Below, in pieces: positions 50,701 through 62,500 of a DNA stretch of 64,000 nt. The DNA comes from Xanthomonas massiliensis (lineage in GTDB: Bacteria; Pseudomonadota; Gammaproteobacteria; Xanthomonadales; Xanthomonadaceae), in assembly GCF_900018785.1 (NCBI RefSeq), contig NZ_FCOY01000007.1, positions 1,164,632 to 1,228,631 of the forward strand, written 5' to 3'. The translations under genes were made by a program, and so were the position numbers. The notes beneath the pieces are model-generated. The model was not told where the DNA came from. It saw only the letters and a program-made list of their open reading frames with translations, and made no database searches. Within the stretch, counting starts at the first letter, position 1. Each line of letters begins with the position of its first letter.

Positions 50701-52666
50701 CCTGCTGTCGGACTTCGACCCGCGCTTTGCCATCCGAAAGCTCCGTGCCAAGCAGACCGCCGACCAGCGCGAGGCTGTGTTCGCCGCCGTGCCCCAGGCC
50801 CGTGACGACTACCTGAGTGAGTGCGTGGCCACCGAAGGCATGGGCGAATTTCTCAACGCGGTGCAGAACTATCCGTTGCTCAAGGGGCAGCAGAGCAACC
50901 TGTACAAAGGCTTCCTGCCGCTGGTGTGGCGCGTGGGCAGTGGCGTGCAGGCGCTGCTGCACCCGGAAGGGCCGTATGACGATCCGAAGGGCGGGGAGTT
51001 ACGCGCGGCGATGTATGCGCGGTTGCGCAGCCACTTCCAGTTCCAGAACCAGTTGATGCTGTTCGAGATTGGCCATCGTGTGAAATACAGCATCAATATC
51101 TACGGGCCGAAGCAGGCAACGCCACGGTTCCGGACGATGGCGAATCTGTTTCACCCGTCGACCATCAAGGCCAGCCTGGAGCATAGCGGCGCCGGGCCGA
51201 CACCCGGCATCAAACACGATGGAGGGGGATGGGACTTCAGCGGACACCGCAATCGCGCGGTGGAAGTGAATGAAGGCGTACTCGCCACCTTTGCCAAACT
51301 CTACGACGCCCCCGGCACGCCGCCCTTGCAGGCGCGCCTGCCCGCCGTGCACAGTCGAGAGCTGGTTTCGGTGCTGGAAAAATTCGCCCGCGTCCCGCGC
51401 CGTCTGGGCGATCTGAAGGACGATTACTTCACGCTGGAAATGTGGCACGAAACCGGCGCGCAGAAGGACGGCACCATCCGCCGCGAAACCGGCTTCGTGA
51501 GCCGCCCCGAAGACTTCGTGCTCTCCGGCCCGCACTTCTACGTCGGCAACCCGCTCAGCAAAACTCCACGAGCCATCTGCACCGAGAAGGGCCACTACGA
51601 CACCCTCGACCTCGAAACCCTGCCCGACCACTACCTGCCACGCAGCAACTACCGCCCCGCGTGCAGCCCCGCCGAATACGCCCGCCGCGTGCCGCGTGTC
51701 AGTTGGGTGGAGGAAGGGGAAAGCGAGGCGAAGCCGGTGACAGCGTATTACCGTACTGTTACTCGCAGGATGTTGAGCCAGTCAGGTGAAAGAACCCTTA
51801 TTCCATGCCTGATTCCAAAGGGTACGGCACATATCAATCTTGCGTTTTCTCTTGTATCCCGTGATCAAGGTGGCAATGCGGCGTTGTCAGCAGCACTTGC
51901 CTCCATTCCGTATGATTTCTTTATAAAAACGACGGGGAAAGGTGATTTCCGCTGGGATCTCGCGCAGCAATTGCCAATGTTGACAGCAAACAGCACGCAA
52001 ATGGTAATAAGGTCCCTTGCCCTCAACTGCCTCACCACCCACTACGCCGACCTCTGGCAAACCTGCTGGCAGCCCGAATTCCGGCACGATCGTTGGGCCA
52101 GCGCCGATCCACGCCTGCCGCAGGACTTCTTCGCCAATCTCACCCCCGACTGGCAACGCCACAACGCCCTGCGCAGCGACTACGCCCGCCGCCAGGCCTT
52201 GGTGGAAATCGATGTCCTCGCCGCCCAGGCCCTGGGCCTGACGCTGGACGAACTGCTGACCATCTACCGCGTGCAGTTCCCCGTCATGCGCCAGTACGAG
52301 CGCGACACCTGGTTTGATGCCAACGGCCGTATCGTCTTCACCGCCAGCAAGGGCCTGGTCGGCGTCGGCCTGCCGCGCAAGGCCAACCGCAAGGACTCCG
52401 AATGCACCGTCGTTACCCCCGACGGCATCCGCCAGCCGCGCCGCCTCGGCTGGGAAGACCTTCAGCCCAAGCCCATGCCCGACGGCAGCCTGCACCCCCA
52501 GGTCCCCGACGGCACGGTGATCGAACGCCCCATCACCGACGCCACCCAACCCGGCGGCCCCATCGACCGCACGATCCGCTACACCGCGCCCTTCACCCTG
52601 GCGGATCGAGAAGCGGATTACCGGCTAGCATGGGAGCATTTCGTATCTTTACCGTTTTCTGAATGA
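47705..52666 (+). CDS. Very large N6-adenine-type DNA methyltransferase (PglX/DrmMI/Eco57I-like)
   Basis: A 1653-residue protein. The N-terminal 550 residues are a helical region with an acidic linker ([20 protein letters not shown], about 495-515). SAM-binding motif I is [15 protein letters not shown] (about 609-623), a variant of the usual DPACGSGxFL. [19 protein letters not shown] follows at about 665-683 and catalytic motif IV NPPW at about 987-990, typical of adenine-N6 or cytosine-N4 methyltransferases. The rest (to 1653) would hold DNA recognition. No nuclease motif is obvious. It resembles methylases of BREX (PglX), DISARM class 1 (DrmMI) and type IIG enzymes. The true start is ATG 47705, overlapping the helicase stop; a longer frame starting at 47594 lies inside the helicase gene. 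A stretch at 51760-52020 is much poorer in GC than its surroundings. Confidence 0.87.
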   Translation: MSFTINGLSNANEFYSQHYLDDILVKDLKPLFDQWKEQGSNSPVARLRSASGANGYFRDRERFLGEKRPEARARLLHELAQPLLAALGYELQPHTLALADAGREGELPLLALYRDSKGHPLLAIATALALPGDEDTAPLQLLPRDGKGAKTGRHHADWEETLSRRLFADDTPPRWVLLVHHEQWLLIERSKWGRKALLRFDLPELFGPRDEHSLRAFCALLGKLSVLPAEGGAALLDSLDDSSHKHAFEVSTDLKYALRECIELIANEAIRYKREVSKEKLYERTDTDLADQLSRESLRYMYRLLFLFYIEARPELGYAPIQAEAYLKGYSVEHLRELEQTPLTTDQARNGFYFHDSLQQLFGLIWQGFPRRDADSGQQELGTGLEPAPGDIVQGIGFTIAPLQGHLFDPARTKLLNSVKLRNHVLQRVIELMSLSRGSSGKNGRRGRISYATLGINQLGAVYEALLSFRGFFAEEDLYEVRRDPKAQKASRTEDDEGGLPDDSDATEDDDTPPASAREKRKDAELDPLEAAYFVPASAIGQYSDAERLFGGEPRLYPKGSFIYRLAGREREKSASYYTPEILTRCLVEHALREILPGKSADDILRLTICEPAMGSAAFLNEAVSQLAEAYLQAKQKELGRSIPHDDYAAEKQRVKMYIADTNVFGVDLNPVAVELAEVSLWLNAIFKGGHVPWFGLQLVAGNSLVGARRDVFSTAQLSPGRGEKDMPERDWRCAVPRALALSETPAATDIFHFLLPAEGMGAVTDKVVKALEPAAFERFRQWRKTFTAPLERSEITRVQAIAQAAEALWQQHAQELARVRRATSDELHVWPSTDANRAPTTTAQKDATFQREMLSEAQKNASPYRRLKLVMDFWCALWFWPLDKADDLPSREEWWFVLETVLLGNASLAANTGDRDLFPETMPQTALDFTPERDRYGHVDIEALVDTLPQLQVARQVAARQRFLHWELEFADIFRQRGGFDVVLGNPPWIKVEWNEQSLLSDFDPRFAIRKLRAKQTADQREAVFAAVPQARDDYLSECVATEGMGEFLNAVQNYPLLKGQQSNLYKGFLPLVWRVGSGVQALLHPEGPYDDPKGGELRAAMYARLRSHFQFQNQLMLFEIGHRVKYSINIYGPKQATPRFRTMANLFHPSTIKASLEHSGAGPTPGIKHDGGGWDFSGHRNRAVEVNEGVLATFAKLYDAPGTPPLQARLPAVHSRELVSVLEKFARVPRRLGDLKDDYFTLEMWHETGAQKDGTIRRETGFVSRPEDFVLSGPHFYVGNPLSKTPRAICTEKGHYDTLDLETLPDHYLPRSNYRPACSPAEYARRVPRVSWVEEGESEAKPVTAYYRTVTRRMLSQSGERTLIPCLIPKGTAHINLAFSLVSRDQGGNAALSAALASIPYDFFIKTTGKGDFRWDLAQQLPMLTANSTQMVIRSLALNCLTTHYADLWQTCWQPEFRHDRWASADPRLPQDFFANLTPDWQRHNALRSDYARRQALVEIDVLAAQALGLTLDELLTIYRVQFPVMRQYERDTWFDANGRIVFTASKGLVGVGLPRKANRKDSECTVVTPDGIRQPRRLGWEDLQPKPMPDGSLHPQVPDGTVIERPITDATQPGGPIDRTIRYTAPFTLADREADYRLAWEHFVSLPFSE

Positions 52667-52674
52667 GGTACACC

Positions 52675-53979
52675 ATGAAACTGACCTCGATCCATTTGCA
52701 GAACTACCGTGCCCACAGGGATTTGCGTGTGGAATTCAGTACCAATTTCAATGTGGTGGCCGGTATCAATGGTAGTGGAAAAACGTCGCTCTTGAAGGGG
52801 ATTTCTGAGGGGTTAGCAGGTTTGTTAATGGGCGTTCCGAACCTTATTCCTCATGTCTTCAAGGAAGTGGATTATGCGTATGTCAGTGCCGTGCATACAG
52901 AGGGACGTTATCGCTTCGAGCCACTGTTTCCCGTAACGGTAAAAGCTGAAGGGCGCGTCGTAGAAAACGACTTCACCATCATAGTAAAAAAAGCGAGCGA
53001 TGTTGCACAACTTGCTTTTGAAGGAAGGTCTCCACTGCGTGATCTCATTCAAGGCAGAGGGAATAGCCAGCCGACGCAGGGACATATAGTCCTACCGGTG
53101 GTTGCCTTCTACCGCGCCAACCGCCGATGGCTCGCTGAGCGCAGTCAGGTGATGCAGGCAGCCATGGAAAAACCCTCCCGCCACGATGGCTACCAACAAT
53201 GGTGGGATGCGGCTATTAATGTCTCTGCTTTGCAGCATTGGGTAATCGGCAAGTGCCTGGAGCGTTATCAACGCTCGTCCGAGACAGGCAAGCGCTTCCA
53301 TGAGATCGACGATGACGAACTGGCACTGGTCAATACCGCATTGACCGCTGCCATCGAAGGCATTGGCGATCTGCGCTACGACATGCAGCAGAAAAGTTTG
53401 CTGGTGAGTTGGCAACAGGCAGAAGGTGACGAGCAGAAAACCATTTCCTTCGATCACCTCAGCGACGGCCAGCGCGCGGTGATCTGCCTGGTGGCGGATA
53501 TTGCCCGACGCATCTGCCTGCTCAACCCGCAACTGGGTAAAGATGTAATCCGCAAAACGCCAGGTGTAGTGCTGATCGATGAACTGGACGTGCATCTACA
53601 TCCCCGCTGGCAGCGCGGTATCGTCAATGGCCTGAAGGCCGCATTTCCATCCGTGCAATTCATTGCCACCAGCCATTCGCCCCAGGTACTGGGCGAACTG
53701 CAACCGGAAGAAATCATCCTGCTGCGCGAGGGTGGGACTTCCCAGCCGCAGGTCAGCTATGGGCTGGACTCCAGCCAGGTGCTGGAAGAAATCATGGGGG
53801 CATCCTCCCGTAACCTGAAAGTGGACGAAAAGCTGAAGCAACTGTTTGAGAAGATCGAAAACGGTCCACTGAACGAAGCCAAGCGACTGCTGACGGAGTT
53901 GAAGAAGTCCGCGCCTCAGATTCCCGAACTTGGCCGTGCCGACGCCCTGATCCGCCGCAAGGAGGTGATCGGGCGATGA
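52675..53979 (+). CDS. SMC-like AAA ATPase, PtuA-like (Septu)
   Basis: A 434-residue ATPase starting MKLTSIHLQNYRAHRDLRVEF, with Walker A GINGSGKTSL (30-39), the ABC-type signature LSDGQRAVICLVADIARR (about 261-278), Walker B GVVLIDELDVHLHPRWQ (about 296-312) and the His switch ATSHSPQVL (about 331-339). This AAA_21/RecF-like form is that of PtuA, retron-associated and OLD-type effectors. The following gene encodes an HNH protein and overlaps by 4 bases, the Septu (PtuA-PtuB) arrangement. I prefer ATG 52675, with GAGG 6 bases upstream; ATG 52663, which overlaps the methylase stop, is possible. The first 450 bases are clearly AT-richer than the rest of the operon. Confidence 0.88.
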   Translation: MKLTSIHLQNYRAHRDLRVEFSTNFNVVAGINGSGKTSLLKGISEGLAGLLMGVPNLIPHVFKEVDYAYVSAVHTEGRYRFEPLFPVTVKAEGRVVENDFTIIVKKASDVAQLAFEGRSPLRDLIQGRGNSQPTQGHIVLPVVAFYRANRRWLAERSQVMQAAMEKPSRHDGYQQWWDAAINVSALQHWVIGKCLERYQRSSETGKRFHEIDDDELALVNTALTAAIEGIGDLRYDMQQKSLLVSWQQAEGDEQKTISFDHLSDGQRAVICLVADIARRICLLNPQLGKDVIRKTPGVVLIDELDVHLHPRWQRGIVNGLKAAFPSVQFIATSHSPQVLGELQPEEIILLREGGTSQPQVSYGLDSSQVLEEIMGASSRNLKVDEKLKQLFEKIENGPLNEAKRLLTELKKSAPQIPELGRADALIRRKEVIGR

Positions 53980-54623
53980 AGCATGTGCAAAAGCAGGAAG
54001 CGCCGGTGAGCTTCGAACGATGGAAAGCGCAGGCCAATGACGATTGGCAGCCGACCTATGCCGATTTGCAGAACCCGGAGAAGGCGCAACTGCAAGAAGC
54101 CTTGCTGAGCGAGCAGGGCTGGGTGTGCTGCTATTGCGGTCGCAGCATCGAGCAGGCGCATAGCCATATCGAACATTTTCGCCCCCAGGAGCACTATCCA
54201 GACAGGGTATTGAGCTACGACAACCTGCATGCCTCCTGCATTCGTGAAACCAGTCCGGGAACGCCCTTGCATTGCGGCCATGCCAAGGGCAATGCCTTTG
54301 ATGAGGCGCTTGCAATAAGTCCGACGACCCCTGGCTGTGAACAGCAATTCCGCTACACGTTGGACGGACAAATCATCCCGAAAAATGACAACGCCGCCTA
54401 TATGTGCAACTTGCTGAAACTGGATATCGAGTTCCTGAACGACCGCCGGGCAGCAGTTCTGCAAGGTGTGTTCGACAACGATTTTCTGGAGAACGCCAGC
54501 ACGGACGAACTGAATCGTCTGCGAGAAGGTTACAAGCGGCCCGATGCCGATGGCCATCTCCCGGATTTCGGCCATATCGTGGCGCGTTATGCCGAACAAT
54601 TGATGGGGGAGGCTGATGCGTAG
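53976..54623 (+). CDS. HNH-type nuclease, PtuB-like (TIGR02646 family)
   Basis: A 215-residue protein. The zinc/HNH region reads GWVCCYCGRSIEQAHSHIEHFRPQ (about 49-72), then SYDNLHASC (about 85-93) and HCGHAKGN (about 105-112), matching the TIGR02646 family of retron- and Septu-linked HNH proteins: CxxC, His-Glu-His, and a later Cys/His set. Together with the overlapping ATPase it is likely a DNA or RNA nuclease effector triggered by phage infection (inference from family). Its end overlaps the next gene by 8 bases. Confidence 0.86.
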   Translation: MKHVQKQEAPVSFERWKAQANDDWQPTYADLQNPEKAQLQEALLSEQGWVCCYCGRSIEQAHSHIEHFRPQEHYPDRVLSYDNLHASCIRETSPGTPLHCGHAKGNAFDEALAISPTTPGCEQQFRYTLDGQIIPKNDNAAYMCNLLKLDIEFLNDRRAAVLQGVFDNDFLENASTDELNRLREGYKRPDADGHLPDFGHIVARYAEQLMGEADA

Positions 54624-56514
54624 CGCCACCGACCTCTTCGAAGAACTCAACTCGGTCGATGAGTCCACCCGCATCGAGGCCAAGCGCGCCAGTGAGCTGG
54701 GCAAATCCGTGATGCAGACGGTCATCGCCTTCGCCAATGAGCCTGGGCTGGAGGGCGGCTATCTGCTGCTGGGTGCGGACTGGTTCGTCAACGACAAGGG
54801 CGATACGGTGTACCGTGCCGCCGGCCTGCCCGATCCCGACAAGGTGCAGCGCGACCTGGCCAGCCAGTGCGCGTCCATGCTCAATGTCGCCTTGCGGCCG
54901 GAGATGCAGACCGAGACCGTGGACGGCAAGACGGTGCTGGTGGTGTACGTGTCCGAGGCCGATGTCACCCAGAAGCCGGTCTATCTCAAGGCTACCGGTT
55001 TGCCGCGTGGCGCCTACCGCCGCATCGGCTCCAGCGACCAGCATTGCGTGGATGAAGACCTGTGGGTGCTGCGCGGCGAAAGCCAGCCGCTGCATGGGCC
55101 GGATTCCAGCATCCTGCCCAATGCCCGGCTGGACGACTTCGACCCGGCCGCCGTAGCCTCCTATCGGCGCGAACGTGCCCGCATCAACCCCCAGGCTGAG
55201 GAACTGGATTACGGCGACGAGGACCTGCTCGAAGCCCTGGGCGCGTTGCGCCGCGTGGACGGTCAATTGCAACCAACGCTTGCCGGTATCGTGCTGTTCG
55301 GCAAGCCATTGGCCTTGCGCCGGTTGTTGCCCATGGTGCGCATCGACTACATCCGCGTACCAGGCAACGAATGGGTGGAAGACCCTGAAAACCGCTTCCA
55401 GTCCATCGACATCCGCAAGCCGCTGCTGCTGGCGCTGCCACAGGCCGAGGCCAGCATCATCGACGAGCTGCCCAAGGGTTTTCGTCTGCCCGAAGGGCAA
55501 TTGCACAGCGTGCAGGAGCCGATCCTGCCGCGCAAGGTGATCCGCGAGGCGCTGGCCAATGCCGCCATGCACCGCAGCTACACCGTGCACAGCCCGACCC
55601 AGATCATCCGCTACAGCAACCGCATCGAAATCCGCAACGTCGGCTATTCGCTCAAGGAGCCTGCGCAGTTGGGTACACCGGGGTCGCGCCTGCGCAACCC
55701 GGCCATTTCCGCCGTGCTGCACGACCTGCACCTGGCCGAGGCCAAGGGCACCGGCATCCGCGCCATGCGCCGCCTGGCCGCCGAGGCAGGCTTGCCCTTG
55801 CCGGAATTCCACTCCGACCGGCAGGCCAACGAGTTCCGGCTCACCCTGTTCCTGCACAACCTGCTGACCGAGGACGACCACGCCTGGCTGCGGGAGTTCG
55901 CCGGCCCGGCGGTCAGTGCCGATGAGGCCAAGGTGCTGATCTACACCCGCGCCACGGGGGCCGTAGACAACACGGCCTGCCGGGATTTCTGTGGGCTGGA
56001 TACATTGGCGGCCAGCCTGGTCCTGCGCCGGCTGCGCGACCGGGGCCTGTTGGAAAAGCAAGGTGCCGGCAGCCGCACTTATTACGTATTGGCCGATGCC
56101 GAGCGGCAGACGGTTGGGGATGCTAGCCAGGCAGAGCTGCCACTGGGAATCCCCGTGGGATCGACGGACGGAGGAGGGGGGGATTCACCACCAAGCATGG
56201 GGGGATTTCCGGAATCCCCCCATGTTCTCGCCGATGTCCCCCCCGAGCTACAAGCAAGGATCACGGCGGCCGGCCCGAAACCTCGCCAGGCTGAGGTTCG
56301 TGAGCTGATCCTGACGCTGTGCGCTCTGCGCCCCTACACCGTGGCCGAGTTGTGCCAAGTGCTTGGACGCCGCGACACCAAGGAATTGCGCCGCACCTAC
56401 CTGCGTCCCTTGCGAGATGAAGGGCGGCTTGCCCTGAAGTACCCCGAAACCGAGAAGCACCCGCATCAGGCCTATGCCACGGTTGAGCGGGTGGTGGAGT
56501 CGGGTGATGAATGA
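54616..56514 (+). CDS. AlbA_2/Schlafen-like ATP-binding protein with winged helices (COG2865)
   Basis: A 632-residue protein. The N-terminal AlbA_2 domain (about 1-150) reads ESTRIEAKRASELGKSVMQTVIAFAN and LLLGAD. The middle has the HATPase-like COG2865 part, IREALANAAMHRSYTV (about 313-328), YSNRIEIRNVGYSL and AKGTGIRAMRR. The C-terminal part has two winged-helix-like segments separated by a Gly/Pro/Ser linker (about 515-560). Such proteins often flank restriction or defence genes and are thought to regulate them or bind nucleic acid. Within the linker-coding DNA are four runs of 6-7 identical bases (56176-56244) and a hairpin. GGGGGAGG lies just upstream of ATG 54616, inside the previous gene. 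Confidence 0.82.
   Translation: MRSATDLFEELNSVDESTRIEAKRASELGKSVMQTVIAFANEPGLEGGYLLLGADWFVNDKGDTVYRAAGLPDPDKVQRDLASQCASMLNVALRPEMQTETVDGKTVLVVYVSEADVTQKPVYLKATGLPRGAYRRIGSSDQHCVDEDLWVLRGESQPLHGPDSSILPNARLDDFDPAAVASYRRERARINPQAEELDYGDEDLLEALGALRRVDGQLQPTLAGIVLFGKPLALRRLLPMVRIDYIRVPGNEWVEDPENRFQSIDIRKPLLLALPQAEASIIDELPKGFRLPEGQLHSVQEPILPRKVIREALANAAMHRSYTVHSPTQIIRYSNRIEIRNVGYSLKEPAQLGTPGSRLRNPAISAVLHDLHLAEAKGTGIRAMRRLAAEAGLPLPEFHSDRQANEFRLTLFLHNLLTEDDHAWLREFAGPAVSADEAKVLIYTRATGAVDNTACRDFCGLDTLAASLVLRRLRDRGLLEKQGAGSRTYYVLADAERQTVGDASQAELPLGIPVGSTDGGGGDSPPSMGGFPESPHVLADVPPELQARITAAGPKPRQAEVRELILTLCALRPYTVAELCQVLGRRDTKELRRTYLRPLRDEGRLALKYPETEKHPHQAYATVERVVESGDE
56199..56221. repeat. Hairpin with homopolymer arms inside the AlbA_2 gene
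   Basis: GGGGGGATT (56199-56207), loop TCCGG, AATCCCCCC (56213-56221): a perfect 9-bp stem whose ends are G6 and C6. A G7 run (56176-56182) lies 17 bases upstream and a C7 run (56238-56244) lies 17 bases downstream. All are in the linker-coding part. Confidence 0.85.
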
Positions 56515-56541
56515 AACCGGCCTGAGAAAAGCGGACGCCGT

Positions 56542-59500
56542 ATGCAACCCCTGATCGTCTCCCAGCAGATCACCCAGGGCGTCGCCGACTTCCTGCGTGC
56601 GGCCTTCCCGGCCACCACGCCGGGCTTCGATGGCCTGATCCAGCGTTTCCTGGCCGACCGCGACCGGGTGTTCAAGGGGCCGTACCTGACCTTGCCGCTG
56701 CCGTTCCGCAAGCAGCCCGATAGAGGCCAACCCGCGTTCGCCTGGCTGCCGCCGGGCTTCGTCCCCCATGCTCACCAGGGCCGGGCGTTCGACCGCCTGG
56801 CCGGCGAGCAGGCCCGATCGACCCTGGTGGCCACCGGCACCGGCTCGGGCAAGACCGAGTGCTTCCTCTATCCCATCCTGGAGCATTGCCGCGAACAACG
56901 GGAACTGGGCCGGCCGGGCATCAAGGCCATCATCCTGTACCCGATGAACGCGCTGGCTTCGGATCAGGCCAGCCGCCTGGCCAAGGAGATCCTGCGCACA
57001 CCCGCCTTGGCCGGTATTCGCGCAGGCCTGTACGTGGGCGAGGCCCCGGCCGAGGTATCCTCCCGCGTGCAGCAACTGGCCGATGGCGGCTTCTCGATCA
57101 TCACCGACCGCAACGCCCTGCGCGAAAACCCGCCGGACATCCTGCTGACCAACTACAAGATGCTGGATTTCCTGCTGATCCGGGCCGCCGATGTGCCACT
57201 GTGGGCGCGGCAGCAGCCGGATACGCTGCGCTATCTGGTGGTCGATGAGCTGCATACCTTCGACGGTGCCCAGGGCACGGATCTGGCCTGCCTGATCCGC
57301 CGCCTCAAGGGGCGGCTGGGGACGCCGCCGGGGCAACTGGTGTGCGTGGGCACCTCGGCCACGCTGGGCAGCGATGGCGAACAGGATTTGCTGGCGTTTG
57401 CCGGGCAGATCTTCGGCGAGACGCTGGATGACCAGGCCGTGATCGCCGAGGACCGCGAGCCGGTGGCGGACTATCTGGCGGATGCCGTGGTGGAGTTCAC
57501 CCAGTCTCCGCCGCCGGACGCCGCGTCGGTGCTGGATCCGGCAGGCCATGACGGCTTGCCGTCCTGGCTGGCGGTCCAGGTGCCACTGTGGTTCGGCACC
57601 TCATGCAGCGCCGAGCAAGTGAACGATGCGGGCTGGCGCTGTCGCTTGGGCGGGATGCTGAAAAGCCATTTCGCCTTCCAGAACCTGTTGCGCGACATGG
57701 AGCGCCTGGGGCCACGCGCCGTGGCGCTGGACGATCTGCTGGCGGTACTGGCGCGCCGCCTGCCACCTCATGCCGACGCGCGCTATCCACTGCTGTGGCT
57801 GGGCAGCCTGCTGGCGCTGGTGGCGCATGCGCGCCAGCCTCGCGGTGTGTCGCTCGACGCGGTGCGCGGCGAACAGGACACGGCCTTCTTCCTGCAAGTC
57901 AAGGTGGAGCTCTGGCTACGCGAACTGCGGCGCATGGTGGCTTCGCTGGACAACCCGCCTCGACTGACCCATCACGACGATCTGGGCAAGGCCGAGCAGA
58001 CACAGGTCTGGTTGCCGGTGATCCACTGCCGGGACTGCCACGCCACCGGCTGGGGCGCGACCTTGCCCAGGACCAGCCCGAACCAGTTCAATCAGGATAT
58101 CCAGCAGTTCTACAGCGCCTTCTTCGCCGAGGATGTCAGCACCCGCTTTCTGTTTCCCCATGGCGAAAGCGCGGACCCGAAGGTGTTCGAGCACAGGAAG
58201 GTCTGCCCGCGCTGCGGTACCCTGCATGCGCTGGGGCAGACGCACTGCGACTGCGCCGAGGACCCGGTCGCGTTGGTGGACGTCGATGTGACCGCCAACC
58301 TGCGCGAAGGCACGCGCAACGGTGCCCGCTATACCCGTTCCCATCACGACTGCCCGTACTGCGGCGGGCACAAGACGCTGTCGATCGTCGGTTCACAAGC
58401 GGCCAGCCTGGCGGCGGTGATGCTGGCGCAACTGTTCGGTTCACGTTTCAACCCGGACAAGAAGCTGATCGCGTTTTCCGATTCGGTGCAGGACGCGGCG
58501 CACCGTGCGGGGTTCCTGGCGGCCCGGACCTGGCGCTTGAACTTGCGCCCAGCGGTGGCCCAGGTCATCGCCGCGGCGCAGCAGACCGGGGAACCGCTGA
58601 CGCTGGCGCAGTTACCTCAGGCCTTCGAAGACCATTGGCTGCCTGCAATGGGACAGGGCCATTACCTGGCCAATTTCCTGCCGCCGCAACTGCATTGGCT
58701 GCGGGATTTTGAAACGCTGATGAGCGAAGGGTCGCTGCCAACCAATAGCGAGTTGCCGCAGGATTTGCGTCGCATCCTGCCGTGGGTGCTGAATGCCGAG
58801 TTCGGCCAGGACGCCCATATCGGCCGCAGCCTGACCGTGACCGGGACCGCCAGCGTGGAACCGCCACCACAGGCACTGACATCGGCCGTGCAGTGGATGC
58901 TGCCACGCCTGCAGGCCACGCTGGAGCCGCTGGCTGGTGTGCCGGCGGAGGCCCTGGCGGTATTCCTGCAGGGCATCGTGCAATCCCTGCAGCGGCTGGG
59001 GGCCTGGCGCGACGCTGGACTGCATTTCTATGCACAGGTCGGCAATCGGCCGTGGGTCTACAAGCGCAATCCGGTGCAGTTCCAAATGCTGTCCGGCCCG
59101 CGTCCGCCACGCTTCGTAAGCCTTGTCGATTACCAGCGCTGCGTCGGTGTGTTGGGTAGCCACGCGAAGTGGTATCGCGCCTGGGCCTTCAAGACACTGA
59201 AACCGCTGCATGCGTTGGCTCTGGGCGCTGACAGTTTGCTGCCGGCGCTGTATCAGCTGGCATTCGAGGCGCTGGCCGAGGTGGGTTTGCTTGGCGCCGA
59301 ACAGGCAGACGGCAAGCCGGAGATTCGCGTGTGGGGGCTGGAGCCTGGCGCTTTTCTGGTGTCCCTGGGCAGCCGCGCCTGGCGCTGCGACACCTGCCGC
59401 AGCGAGTGGCGCACCGGGGCTGAAGTGTCGCTCGCCGGGCAGCCTTGCCGGCACCCTGGCTGCCGAGGGCATCTGGAAGCGCTGGCGGAAGGGGATGCCG

Positions 59501-62500
59501 ACTATTACCGCAGCCTGTATCTGCGTGCGGACATCCAGCGCGTGGTCGCCCACGAACACACCGGCCTGCTGCCACGCGGTACGCGTGAGCGGGTGGAGCA
59601 CAGTTTCAAGTCCGATAGCCAGGCGCCTGGCAGCATCAATGTCCTCTCGGCCACGCCGACGCTGGAGATGGGGATCGACATCGGCGATCTGTCGGCGGTG
59701 CTGCAGTGTTCCGTGCCGCCACAGCAGGCCAACTACATCCAGCGTTCGGGACGCGCGGGACGCAGCACCGGCAATGCCTTGTTGCTGACCATGGCGGCCA
59801 GCAAACCGCACGACCTGTATTTCTGGGCCGACCCCAGGGAAATGATCGCCGGCAGCGTGCCGGCACCAGGTGTGTTCCTCAACGCCTCGGCGGTGCTGGA
59901 GCGCCAGTTGACGGCGTTCACGCTGGATTGCTGGGTGCGCGAGCGGGGTCGCAGCGCGTCGATTCCGCAGGAGATCCGCATGGTGCTCAGCGCGGTGGAC
60001 AACGGTGCGACGACGCGCTTTCCCTTCCCCTGGCTGGAGTATGTGGAGGCAAACCGGGCTAGCTTGCTGGATCGCTTCCTGGCGCTGTTCCAGCAAGGCG
60101 GCGGGCAGATACTGACCGAAGCCACCCGACAGTGGCTGGCGCGTTTCGTCAATGGTCGGCAGGACGAGGAAAGCTCCCTGACCTTCAAGATCATCAGCAA
60201 GCTGCAGGGCATCGCCCGTGACGTGGCGCAGATCAAGCGTCTGCGCGAGAAGACCGCCAAGGAAGCGGAGAAGCTGGAACAGCTTCCGGTGCGCGGCGAG
60301 GAACAGGAGGAAGAGCTGAAAACCCTGCGCCAGGAACGTGCGGCGTTGGCGCGCCTGATCGGTGGGATCGAGGGCAAGGCCACCCTGAACGTCTTCACCG
60401 ACGAAGGCCTGCTGCCCAACTATGCCTTCCCCGAACAAGGCGTGCTGCTGCGCTCGATCATCGTGCGCGACACCCGCCGGGAAGGACCGCCTGCCGAGCC
60501 ATTGACCTTCGAATACGAGCGCCCCGGCGCAACCGCCATCACCGAGCTGGCGCCCAACAACACCTTCTATGCCGAAGGCCGCCGGGTGGTCATCAACCAG
60601 GTGGATGTTTCACGCGTCAAACCGGAAGCCTGGCGCCTGTGCCGCCAGTGCTCCTACGCCGAGCCCTTGTCGGCGGGCGACCGGCACCACCAATGCCCGC
60701 GCTGCGGCGACGGCCAGTGGCGCGATACCGGGCGGGTCCATGAAATGCTGCGCCTGACCACGGTGTTCGCACGCACGTTGGACCGCGAAAGCCGGATCGC
60801 CGACGATTCCGACGAGCGCACACGTGGTTTCTACGTGCGCCAGGCGCTGGTGGACAGCCCTCCGGAAGCGGTGCGCCAGGCATTCGCCATCGACAACCCA
60901 AGTTTCCCGTTCGGATTCGAATTCCTCGACCGGGTGACATTCCGCGAGGTGAACTTCGGCGAGCAGACGGTGGATGCCACGCCGATGACCATCGCGGGCG
61001 AAGAACTCAACCGGCCAGGTTTCGCCATTTGCCCTGAGTGCGGCACGCTACAGCGTCGGCGCAAAGCAGAAGAGCTTTATCGCAACCATGCCCCCTGGTG
61101 CTCACGCCGCAAAACACCCGAGGCCAGCACCCAGCAATGCATCTTCCTGTACCGGGAGTTCGCCAGCGAAGGTATCCGGCTGTTCCTGCCCGAGGTCGGA
61201 TTTGCCGAATCCAAGGAAGCCTTGCTGAGCTTCATCTCCGCGCTGGAACTGGGGCTGAGTAAACGCTTCAAGGGTGCGGTGGCGCACCTGCGCATCGCTA
61301 CCGACGTACGGATGGCGGCAGACTCGGAGTCGGCGCGGACCTATCTGGTGATCTACGACAGCGTGCCCGGCGGTACCGGATATTTGAAGGAACTGATGCG
61401 CGACCCAGCCCCGCTGTTCGAAGTATTCAGTCAGGCGGCAACCGCATTGAACACCTGCAGCTGCAACCAGGACGACACCGCCGATGGCTGCTATCGGTGC
61501 ATGTACCGCTATCGCAACAGCCATGAGCGCCAAGCCATCTCGCGCACGGTGGCACAGAAGCTGTTGGCACAGATCCTGGAGCATCGTGCAGCGCTGAAGC
61601 GTGTCAGCAACCTTTCACAGCAACCGGACAATAGCCTGCTGGAAAGTACGCTGGAAAAACGATTTCTCGAAGCACTGCGGCGTGAGCATGCTGGCGTCGC
61701 GTTCACGCTCAAGGACAAGCTCGTCGGCGGTAAGCATGGGTACCTGATCCAGGCAGGCAGTCGCCGCTGGCGTCTGGAATTGCAGGTGGCACTCGGTGAG
61801 CGCGAAGGTGTCGTCGTGCCATGCAAACCAGATTTCGTTTTCTGGCCCGACGACGGCGTGGACGATGTGCCGGTCGCGGTATTCACGGATGGCTGGCAGT
61901 ACCACAAGCACATCGTGGCCGAAGACTTGGCCAAGCGCATGGCGGTAGCCAAGAGTGGGCGGTTCGCTGCGTGGACGCTGACCTGGGACGACGTTGACGC
62001 GGCCTTGCGTGCCGAAGCGGCCCCGGATTCCACGGCCTGGGACGAGTTGCTGCTCGGGCCTGCCGATCAGGTGGTCACACGTCTATGCGAAGCCCAGGGG
62101 ATCGCCTCGTTGGCCGCCTTCCACCGTTTGTCACCTTTCCTCCAACTGCATCGGCGGCTGGCGGAGGGGCGGCACGATGCCTTGCGCCGCCTCGCCGGCG
62201 TACTGGGTGCGGCCATGTCAGTGCCACCTGGCGATGACGCCGCCTTGCAAGGCTTCAAGCAAGGTACCTTCCTCTGTCGGCTCGACGACTATGGCTTATT
62301 GCCCGACACCCACCTACACCGCTGGGGTCATCGCTCCTTGAGTGCTGTCGCGCAATGGCTGGCAGGCCTGTCGCCGGAACAGTTGCAACAGTGGATGACC
62401 GGCCAGGCTGCTGTATCCGCAGAGCCTGTCGTGCTGGTGCAGTGGCAACCGGGCGATGTACCGGAGGCCGATCTGCAACGGCGCTGGCGCCATCTCTGGC

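Noticed and set aside
44790-54623. Calling the operon a classical BREX or class 1 DISARM system
   Set aside because: PglZ, BrxC, BrxA/B and a phospholipase-D DrmC are not visible, and the DrmA/DrmB functions would be in one giant protein. The PtuAB-like pair and the RelE-UvrD protein are additional. A named match needs a database search.
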